From NCBI GenBank assembly GCA_903915615.1, contig CAIWTR010000296.1:1-6231 (forward strand): a DNA stretch of 6,231 bases, read 5' to 3'. A program made the translations under genes and the position numbers. This DNA is from an uncultured Armatimonadota bacterium. Its GTDB lineage: Bacteria; Armatimonadota; Armatimonadia; Armatimonadales; Armatimonadaceae. Shown here piece by piece: positions 1-4,207 of the stretch; within the stretch, counting starts at the first letter, position 1; each line of letters begins with the position of its first letter. Below the pieces are notes generated by a model. The model did not search any database. It was not told where the DNA came from and saw only the letters and a program-made list of their open reading frames with translations.

Positions 1-24
1 CCCATATCCAAACTTGGAAATGGG
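1..24. repeat. Imperfect 24-base palindrome at the window edge
   Basis: The first 24 bases read CCCAT-A-TCCAA-AC-TTGGA-A-ATGGG: two 5-bp arms on each side with a single A/A mismatch and a 2-base centre. It lies about 70 bases past the stop of the minus-strand lipoprotein gene, so it could be part of a transcription terminator for that unit. The bases that would show a T-run on the minus strand lie outside the window, so this cannot be decided. Positions 25-93 contain no supported gene; short minus-strand starts there stop within a few codons. Confidence 0.4.
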
Positions 25-93
25 GGTTTGACTTTGTCAGGCAACCTGGATGCAAGGACCCGCATCACAATGCACCAAGTCGAATGACAAGCT

Positions 94-318
94 CTACTTG
101 AACTGAACCTGTGACCCTGCAGGTTCGGCAGAATCTGGTACGGCTGGCGCTTGCGCGCCAGTCGTTGTGTTTGCCCCTTGAGGCTGATCAGGCGTAGCCG
201 CTGGTGCTGGTGCCGATGTTGGAGCAGACTCCTCTTTCTTACATCCAGCAGAAATGGAGGCAGCGGCCACTAACAACGAAGCGCAGAGGAGCGCTGGGGC
301 AATCCGTATCTGCATCAT
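94..318 (-). CDS. Small Ala/Pro-rich putative lipoprotein
   Basis: This 74-residue protein has a typical secretion signal: Arg5 followed by a hydrophobic stretch (about residues 6-22) ending in S-A-G-C, with Cys26 as the likely lipidated residue. The lipobox is loose because Ser rather than Leu stands at -3. The mature part is only about 49 residues: two Lys and two Glu, then low-complexity sequence rich in Ala, Pro, Thr and Gln, with no fold expected. The first ATG overlaps the stop of the upstream pseudopilin gene as ATGA, and a second ATG follows at once, so translation is probably coupled to that gene. No strong Shine-Dalgarno is visible (GGTGGA lies about 11 bases upstream). The pairing suggests the lipoprotein works with, or is co-exported beside, the pseudopilin, but no function can be read from sequence. 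A chance frame is possible but unlikely given the signal peptide and junction. Confidence 0.72.
   Translation of the reverse strand: MMQIRIAPALLCASLLVAAASISAGCKKEESAPTSAPAPAATPDQPQGANTTTGAQAPAVPDSAEPAGSQVQFK
141..164 (-). other. Stable hairpin with GCAA tetraloop inside the lipoprotein message
   Basis: On the minus-strand RNA, CTGGCGC and GCGCCAG form a perfect 7-bp stem (144-150 with 155-161) closed by the loop GCAA, a member of the stable GNRA tetraloop class. The pairing extends by two more base pairs beyond one A/C mismatch. It sits in codons for the Ala/Pro-rich tail, about 50 bases before the stop. No T-run follows, so it is not a standard terminator. The coincidence of tandem Gly/Ala/Pro codons could also explain it. 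Confidence 0.45.
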
Positions 319-1073
319 GTGTTTGGTGTTCCACCCGGAATGCCGGAGAGGTCACAAGGGAGCGTATAGGTTGGTACATCGCCAAAGGATGTCCCCTGTA
401 TCTTCCCGCGGCGTGGGAACCACTTCGAGTGACCATCCACGAAGTTGACACACATCCCGTCTTTGTGCCGTGGAGCTCCTGGGAAGTTGTCCCAGCCAAA
501 CGGACCACCCGGGTTTGGGCAGCTCGGATCTGGCAGCTTGCCACCTGGCAAAACATACGTTGAATCGTAGAACATGGTCGTATTGACGACATCTTCGACG
601 GCCGCAAGGGAGACAACCGGGTCATCCTGGAACAAGCCTGGTGGAAGCGCTGGATCTTGGAACAACGCAAAGTTGAGCGCATAGCTGGAGTAGCGGAAGT
701 TGCCGCTGCCACGGAGTCCAAGAGGTGCCATGATGCCAGGGAAGTCAATTCCAGGGCGGTTGCTTGGGCAAATCAGGATCTCCGTGTTCTTCATATATGG
801 AAGCACGGCATCATAGACCGTGAAGACCCGGTTTCCAGAACCAGGAAGAAGAATCGCTGCATCCATGCTGTAAACGGATTGCGGCATCATCTCATCGTAA
901 TCCTGAACATACATGATGGTCGCTACTGCAAACTGCTTGGTATTGCTCAAGCAGCTCGTTTGGCGAGCGGCCTCGCGGGCCTGTGCAAAAACAGGAAAGA
1001 GGATGGCTGCAAGAATCGCGATGATGGCGATAACGACCAAGAGTTCAATAAGGGTAAAGGCTGAACGTCGCAT
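315..1073 (-). CDS. H-X9-DG pseudopilin-like secreted protein (prepilin-type N-terminal domain)
   Basis: This 252-residue protein starts with a type IV prepilin signal: a short basic leader (MRRSA), then F6-T-L-I-E10 and one hydrophobic helix to about residue 30. Glu10 is the conserved Glu5 of the mature pilin. The predicted peptidase cleavage is between Ala5 and Phe6, with Ala instead of the usual Gly at -1. Then come FAQAREAARQ, a Cys41-Leu-Ser-Asn segment, an ICPSN segment around Cys102, and the C-terminal H-X9-DG motif with His203 and Asp213-Gly214. These mark the DUF1559/H-X9-DG family, which is abundant in Planctomycetota and Armatimonadota; its members are presumed surface or secretion-related, with unknown substrates. 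An AAGGA at 1083-1087, nine bases from the ATG, supports the start. The gene ends in an ATGA overlap with the lipoprotein gene. It resembles the product at 3245-4105 mainly in the N-terminal helix and the C-terminal motif. Confidence 0.92.
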   Translation of the reverse strand: MRRSAFTLIELLVVIAIIAILAAILFPVFAQAREAARQTSCLSNTKQFAVATIMYVQDYDEMMPQSVYSMDAAILLPGSGNRVFTVYDAVLPYMKNTEILICPSNRPGIDFPGIMAPLGLRGSGNFRYSSYALNFALFQDPALPPGLFQDDPVVSLAAVEDVVNTTMFYDSTYVLPGGKLPDPSCPNPGGPFGWDNFPGAPRHKDGMCVNFVDGHSKWFPRRGKIQGTSFGDVPTYTLPCDLSGIPGGTPNT

Positions 1074-1132
1074 GAGGATAATTCCTTTCGGAACGATTCT
1101 ATGGATGTAAATGCCAAACTCTGTTAATCAAA

Positions 1133-1146
1133 TGCTATGAATAGCA
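1133..1146. repeat. 14-base palindrome TGCTAT-GA-ATAGCA
   Basis: Two perfect 6-base arms separated by two bases, 60 bases upstream of the minus-strand pseudopilin start. The position and symmetry fit a repressor or activator site for a dimeric regulator. A site of this length also occurs by chance, so this is only a candidate. Confidence 0.3.
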
Positions 1147-1182
1147 GATTTAACGAAACCTTATTAATTCACAGAAATGATC

Positions 1183-1237
1183 AACAGGTACTTACCGAGC
1201 AAACTTGTTGTCCTAATGGCCACTAAACAAGTACTCG
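1183..1237. repeat. AACARGTACT direct repeat with intervening inverted half-site
   Basis: AACAGGTACT at 1183-1192 and AACAAGTACT at 1226-1235 differ at one base and are 43 bases apart. Between them, ACTTGTT at 1203-1209 is the exact reverse complement of AACAAGT at 1226-1232. The inverted pair can form a hairpin, and CGAG (1196-1199) with CTCG (1234-1237) adds an outer stem across a small internal loop. Three related half-sites in one intergenic region suggest binding of a regulator, or possibly a folded leader. No regulator is encoded nearby. Confidence 0.35.
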
Positions 1238-1409
1238 CTTGACTCATCCTTAACAATAGGCCCATTTATTTTGCCTATAACGCCTACAACGTTTGCATCC
1301 GGTCAGCTTTACCGGAGCGAAACAGTTTACGGTTTGCCTCTGATCCCATCAGCGATGTTGCCATCGGGATGAGAAGCATTTACTTCATTGACACAGTGTT
1401 GTGTTGAGC

Positions 1410-1415
1410 AAAGGA
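1410..1415 (+). promoter_or_regulatory. Ribosome binding site AAAGGA deciding the start at 1421
   Basis: AAAGGA ends five bases before the first of three consecutive ATG codons (1421, 1424, 1427). It favours this cluster over the in-frame ATG at 1388, which lacks such a site. Confidence 0.6.
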
Positions 1416-1420
1416 CGAAC

Positions 1421-1732
1421 ATGATGATGAAACCACTGACGGTATTGGCACTTGGACGCGGAAGGCATTCTCTGGAAGCCACCACACATAAATACATCCA
1501 AACGAGCGGCACCGCGGATGTCTGTATTGCGGCATCCCCGGATGTCGAAGTGACCATCGCGGCCTTCAACAAGTCAAAAATCCGGGTTACAGGCCACTGC
1601 AGAAAAGTCACGATCAAGTATGCAAGTACAACCGCAGAGATCGACTGCACCGAGCTGAGCTGCAACCGGATTCAGGTTATCAATGCGAGCAGTGGCTGCA
1701 CAATCACCTTTCCTCCGATGCTGTTGGCTTAG
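1421..1732 (+). CDS. Small Cys-containing beta-strand-rich protein, unknown family
   Basis: I do not recognise this 103-residue protein. The in-frame ATG at 1388 is less likely because AAAGGA at 1410-1415 points to the triple ATG at 1421-1429. There is no signal peptide or membrane segment. From about residue 28 the sequence alternates short hydrophobic strands with polar turns (DVCIAA, VEVTIAAF, KIRVTG, KVTIKY, AEIDC, RIQVIN, CTITF). Five cysteines recur in this part, several near turn positions as in GHC, SC and SGC. That periodicity is reminiscent of single-stranded right-handed beta-helix folds such as the cyclase-associated-protein C-terminal type, but this is inference from pattern only. 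It converges on folC and their stop codons overlap within TTAG (1729-1732). An antisense frame at 1327-1665 competes for the same DNA but has no ribosome site that I could see. The gene is probably real but unproven. Confidence 0.55.
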   Translation: MMMKPLTVLALGRGRHSLEATTHKYIQTSGTADVCIAASPDVEVTIAAFNKSKIRVTGHCRKVTIKYASTTAEIDCTELSCNRIQVINASSGCTITFPPMLLA

Positions 1733-3021
1733 TCTCTCAGAGTACAGATCGCGGGTGAGTACGTATCCGGAAGGTATTTCCGGATAACGCCCGCGAGGTA
1801 GAACGAGCCCGTGACGATTAAAACATCGCCAGCGGCAGCCCCTTCCATCGCGTGGCGAACCGCATCCACGGGATGTGCAACCACTGCCACAGGTACGCCA
1901 GCCCGCAAGTAAGCATCCTCAACAGGTTTCGGTCCCTGACCCCGCTCCGGAATCACCGTCACGATAACGCTGGTGAGCGCGGGAGCCAAAGCAGCCGCAA
2001 ATGCAACGCCATCATGCGTGCCGGTATGGGCGACGACGGCATGCACCTTACGTGATCCTTGATAGGTTTGCTTGATGGTTACCGCGAGGAGCTCCGCAGC
2101 AGCCGCATTATGCGCGCCATCGAAGACCAGCACCTTGCCATCCACGGGTATCGTCTGCATCCGGCCTGGCAAAATGGTTTGACTTACTGCGGCCCGAACT
2201 TTGGAAATGTCCACATCATCCGGGATGATTTTCCCGAGAACGGCCAGCACCAGCGCGGCGTTTGCGGCCATATGTTGCCCGGGGATAGATGTTGTCACGG
2301 GATCCAGCTCTGTGGCATCCACGACTGGAAGCGACAAATGCGCGGCGCGCTCAAGGATGATGTCCCGTGCTTCGCCAGTGATCCTGCCGATACCCACGAC
2401 ACCCGTTCCAGCCTTTACAATACCGACCTTGTGGTAGGCAACATCACGGATGGTCGCCCCGAGGACATCCGCATGATCTGCGCCGACGCTTGTGATAATC
2501 GCCGCCGCAGGCGCCGGGATGACATTTGTCGCATCGAACTTGCCGCCGATACCTACTTCGATGCAGTGGTAGTCGACATCACTCCTGCGTGCGATCAGAA
2601 ATGCCAGCAGCGTCTTCACTTCGAACTCAGTCAGATCGGTGTCTGCCGGGTCAATGTGAGTCGTCTTTGCGGCGAGCTCGCGCGTTGCAGCAACGAGAAG
2701 GTCGTTAGACACGAGGTCGCCATCCACTTGCCACCGTTCGCGGAAGTCAAGGACATCCGGGGATAAGTAGGCCGCAGTGCGAAAACCAGCTGCGCGTAAA
2801 CCGTTATAGAGCATCGCCGTCGTGCTGCCCTTGCCATTGGTCCCGGTGATGTGAATCGCTTTTGTGGCTATCTCGGGATGGTCAAGATCCGCGAGCAACT
2901 GCCGAAACGTGACCCGGGCATGACGGTTTGTAGCCGGTGCAATGAACGACAGGATGTAACGCTGTACATCATCAACGGTGTTAATGTCTGGTTTATTCAG
3001 CCCAGCCATCTCATTCCCCAT
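1729..3021 (-). CDS. folC: Folylpolyglutamate synthase / dihydrofolate synthase
   Basis: This cytoplasmic Mur-ligase-family enzyme adds glutamate to folates with ATP, and in many bacteria also makes dihydrofolate from dihydropteroate. At 430 residues it has normal family length. Numbered from the ATG at 3021, it shows the ATP-binding loop G60-T-N-G-K-G-S-T67, the folate-loop region S87-P-D-V with FRER at 93-96, TEFE at 131-134, EVGIGGKFDATNV at 155-167, the metal-site D182-H183, the HKVGIVKAG segment with the likely carboxylated-lysine position at Lys198, LPGRMQ at 284-289, and DGAHN at 301-305. Differences from the common form are Asp89 where SPHL usually has His, Lys161 for Arg, and Ala306 after DGAHN where Pro is usual. 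None affects the P-loop. The start is uncertain: ATG at 3009 has GGGGA five bases upstream, ATG at 3021 has GGTGA nine bases upstream. Whether it is bifunctional cannot be told. It stands alone, with no other folate gene in view. Confidence 0.96.
   Translation of the reverse strand: MGNEMAGLNKPDINTVDDVQRYILSFIAPATNRHARVTFRQLLADLDHPEIATKAIHITGTNGKGSTTAMLYNGLRAAGFRTAAYLSPDVLDFRERWQVDGDLVSNDLLVAATRELAAKTTHIDPADTDLTEFEVKTLLAFLIARRSDVDYHCIEVGIGGKFDATNVIPAPAAAIITSVGADHADVLGATIRDVAYHKVGIVKAGTGVVGIGRITGEARDIILERAAHLSLPVVDATELDPVTTSIPGQHMAANAALVLAVLGKIIPDDVDISKVRAAVSQTILPGRMQTIPVDGKVLVFDGAHNAAAAELLAVTIKQTYQGSRKVHAVVAHTGTHDGVAFAAALAPALTSVIVTVIPERGQGPKPVEDAYLRAGVPVAVVAHPVDAVRHAMEGAAAGDVLIVTGSFYLAGVIRKYLPDTYSPAICTLRD
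1751..1794. other. Perfect 9-bp hairpin near the folC 3' end, beyond the small gene stop
   Basis: TATCCGGAA (1764-1772) and TTCCGGATA (1778-1786) pair perfectly around the loop GGTAT. An outer GCGGG (1751-1755) can pair with CCCGC (1790-1794) across an asymmetric internal loop. It lies inside the last codons of folC, starting about 20-30 bases after the stop of the convergent plus-strand gene. There is no T-run on either side. It may shape or protect the 3' end of the plus-strand transcript, since the convergent genes leave no intergenic room for a terminator. Confidence 0.4.
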
Positions 3022-3047
3022 TTCGTGAGGTCACCACAACGTGATTG

Positions 3048-3061
3048 GATGCAAATGCATC
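3048..3061. repeat. Palindrome GATGCA-AA-TGCATC upstream of folC
   Basis: Perfect 6-base arms with a 2-base centre, beginning about 27 bases before the longer folC start. This position fits either an operator or a small hairpin in the folC leader. It may be a chance occurrence. Confidence 0.28.
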
Positions 3062-3122
3062 GTAGCTGAACCACATGACAAGTCATTTGCGCGCATTTTA
3101 GCAATGCCACTGCAATCAATTG

Positions 3123-3168
3123 TTAAGACATTACCAAAACTACTTTTACAATAATATTTAGGACATTA
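3123..3168. repeat. Direct repeat TTARGACATTA
   Basis: TTAAGACATTA (3123-3133) and TTAGGACATTA (3158-3168) differ at one base and are offset by 35 bases, in the AT-rich part upstream of the second pseudopilin gene. They could be tandem regulator sites, and the second copy overlaps the candidate promoter at 3145-3172. The evidence is weak because the region is AT-rich. Confidence 0.3.
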
Positions 3169-3172
3169 AAAG
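3145..3172 (+). promoter_or_regulatory. Candidate promoter of the second pseudopilin gene
   Basis: TTTACA (3145-3150) matches the -35 consensus at five of six bases. With a 16-base spacer, TAAAAG (3167-3172) matches the -10 consensus at four of six. Transcription would start near 3180, giving a leader of about 65 bases before the ATG at 3245. The region is AT-rich and chance matches are common. Confidence 0.28.
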
Positions 3173-3234
3173 GCTTAACAGAAGTTTCACACTCTCTTAT
3201 TCAACGCTTAAAGTTGCACTGGTAAAACGGATTT

Positions 3235-3239
3235 GGAGG
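3235..3239 (+). promoter_or_regulatory. Strong ribosome binding site GGAGG deciding the start at 3245
   Basis: GGAGG lies five bases before ATG 3245. An in-frame TTG at 3233 overlaps this site and would give four extra residues, so it is not the start. Confidence 0.8.
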
Positions 3240-3244
3240 CCATT

Positions 3245-4105
3245 ATGAAATTCCGAAACCAAGCTTTTACCCTTATTGAACTTCTCGTTGTTATCGCCAT
3301 CATTGCTATTCTCGCGGCCATTCTTTTCCCAGTCTTCGCGCAGGCACGTGACAAGGCACGCCAAACCAGCTGCCTTAGCAATGCTAAGCAGATTGGCCTC
3401 GCTGGCCAAATGTACGCTCAGGATTACGATGAAATCCTTCCTGAAACAGGCTGGCAGGGACCCTGCTCCGATCCTGTGACCGGAGTCGCTACCGATACAA
3501 AGTATTCGGGAGTCGCATCGTTCCCAATCGCATCCGCTCCTTACATCAAAACCTGGAGCATCTTCAAGTGTCCTTCTGACTCCCAGTACGGCGGCTTCAA
3601 CAAGCCAGCGTCCTACTGCTACGAGCAACAACTCTTGGATGCAAAGATTCCTGGTGCATATGTTGGCATCAAGGATGCACCGGATGCGATGCGCAAGGTT
3701 CTTCCACTTTCCTATGCTGGAAACTACTTCCTCTCCAGCGCCTACGGTGCAAGCGGACGTGCAGCAGTTGTTGGTGGCAAGATGTTGTCCTTGTCATCCT
3801 TCGCTGCCCCTGCAAACCTGCACTATGTTGCTGAGGTTGGCTCCAGTGTCACGGCAAATGGCTGGACATTCGCCGGATGGTACATCGCTCCTGGCTACGG
3901 AAACGGTGGCACAGACACCCGATGGCGCAAGGGCAAGCGTCACGCTGAGGGACGTAACTGGGTGTTCGTGGATGGCCATGCTAAGTGGTACAAGGATCCT
4001 AACTTCTTGAACACAGATGGTACGAACCGCTCCCAGACTCTCCTGATGGAAGATTACCGAAAGATCGGTGTCTATACCTACCCTGAAACTGACTCCTCCA
4101 ACTAG
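3245..4105 (+). CDS. H-X9-DG pseudopilin-like secreted protein (second copy)
   Basis: This 286-residue protein has leader MKFRNQA, then F8-T-L-I-E12 and a hydrophobic helix to about residue 31. Prepilin peptidase would cut after Ala7, which again replaces the usual Gly. Next come FAQARDKARQ, Cys43-Leu-Ser-Asn, a tyrosine-rich AQDYDEILP segment, FKCPSD around Cys109, further cysteines at 74 and 125, and the H-X9-DG motif with His233 and Asp243-Gly244. The family (DUF1559 / H-X9-DG) is membrane-anchored by its N-terminal helix before processing; its role is not established, and pilus- or secretion-like surface assembly is the usual guess. The start follows GGAGG at 3235-3239. The gene appears to be a single-gene transcript, with its own AT-rich upstream region and a hairpin terminator right after the stop. 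The strong ribosome site and frequent GGC/GGT, AAG and CGT/CGC codons suggest good expression. Confidence 0.93.
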   Translation: MKFRNQAFTLIELLVVIAIIAILAAILFPVFAQARDKARQTSCLSNAKQIGLAGQMYAQDYDEILPETGWQGPCSDPVTGVATDTKYSGVASFPIASAPYIKTWSIFKCPSDSQYGGFNKPASYCYEQQLLDAKIPGAYVGIKDAPDAMRKVLPLSYAGNYFLSSAYGASGRAAVVGGKMLSLSSFAAPANLHYVAEVGSSVTANGWTFAGWYIAPGYGNGGTDTRWRKGKRHAEGRNWVFVDGHAKWYKDPNFLNTDGTNRSQTLLMEDYRKIGVYTYPETDSSN

Positions 4106-4118
4106 TCAGTAGCAACTG

Positions 4119-4170
4119 AAAAACCCGCAGGCCAGAATCAACGTTCCGGCTTGCGGGTTCTCCCTATTTT
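4119..4170 (+). terminator. Hairpin terminator after the second pseudopilin gene
   Basis: AACCCGCAGGCCAGAA (4122-4137) pairs with TTCCGGCTTGCGGGTT (4144-4159) over 16 positions with one G/U pair and one mismatch, around the 6-base loop TCAACG. An A-run precedes it and CTCCCTATTTT follows. The T-run is short and displaced by about five bases, so termination may be partial. The stem starts 16 bases after the TAG stop. Confidence 0.75.
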
Positions 4171-4196
4171 CACCGCCTCCACATCCATCCAAATAG

Positions 4197-4202
4197 TAGA
4201 AT
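4197..4202 (+). promoter_or_regulatory. Candidate -10 box TAGAAT for a leaderless transcript
   Basis: TAGAAT fits the TANNNT -10 pattern and ends five bases before the ATG at 4208, so a transcript would begin at or next to the start codon. No Shine-Dalgarno is visible before this ATG, and only 37 bases separate it from the preceding terminator. No clear -35 box is seen, which weakens the call. Confidence 0.4.
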
Positions 4203-4207
4203 CACCT

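Larger units (their letters stand above)
1074..1420. other. Divergent intergenic region with operator-like repeats, no gene
   Basis: About 350 bases between two divergently oriented genes, visibly richer in A and T than the flanking coding sequence. It must hold the promoter of the minus-strand pseudopilin unit and of the plus-strand small gene. I found no convincing -35/-10 pair for either. TTGACT at 1239-1244 and TATAAC at 1276-1281 each look promoter-like, but their mutual spacing (31 bases) is wrong. Visible structure consists of a 14-base palindrome at 1133-1146 and a repeat cluster at 1183-1237, both listed separately. No RNA gene was recognised. Confidence 0.7.
3022..3244. other. Divergent intergenic region between folC and the second pseudopilin
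   Basis: About 220 bases, with an AT-rich middle (3110-3190). It should contain the promoters of both divergent genes. It also holds a palindrome near folC (3048-3061) and a direct repeat (3123-3168), listed separately. I saw no riboswitch-like structure ahead of folC. Confidence 0.65.

Noticed and set aside
239..748. 169-residue open frame on the minus strand
   Set aside because: It lies in another frame over the pseudopilin and lipoprotein genes, whose domain signatures are clear. Its own product has no recognisable motif or start signal.
657..1064. 135-residue open frame on the plus strand
   Set aside because: It is antisense to the N-terminal part of the pseudopilin gene and shows no family features.
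1239..1281. TTGACT and TATAAC as a promoter pair for the small plus-strand gene
   Set aside because: The 31-base spacing is far from the 16-18 bases needed, and neither box has a good partner at the correct distance.
1388..1420. Longer start for the small plus-strand gene
   Set aside because: AAAGGA at 1410-1415 is placed for the triple ATG at 1421, and the extra 11 residues look unlike a protein start.
1327..1665. 112-residue open frame on the minus strand with a hydrophobic stretch
   Set aside because: It is antisense to the small gene at 1421-1732. The plus frame has a good ribosome site and an ordered strand pattern, whereas this frame has neither a clear ribosome site nor homology that I recognise. 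The choice is not certain.
2059..2766. 235-residue open frame on the plus strand
   Set aside because: It is fully antisense to folC, whose motifs run without a break through this region.
3022..3120. Tetrahydrofolate riboswitch ahead of folC
   Set aside because: The folC upstream sequence is short and shows only one small palindrome, with no multi-helix fold or recognisable conserved core.
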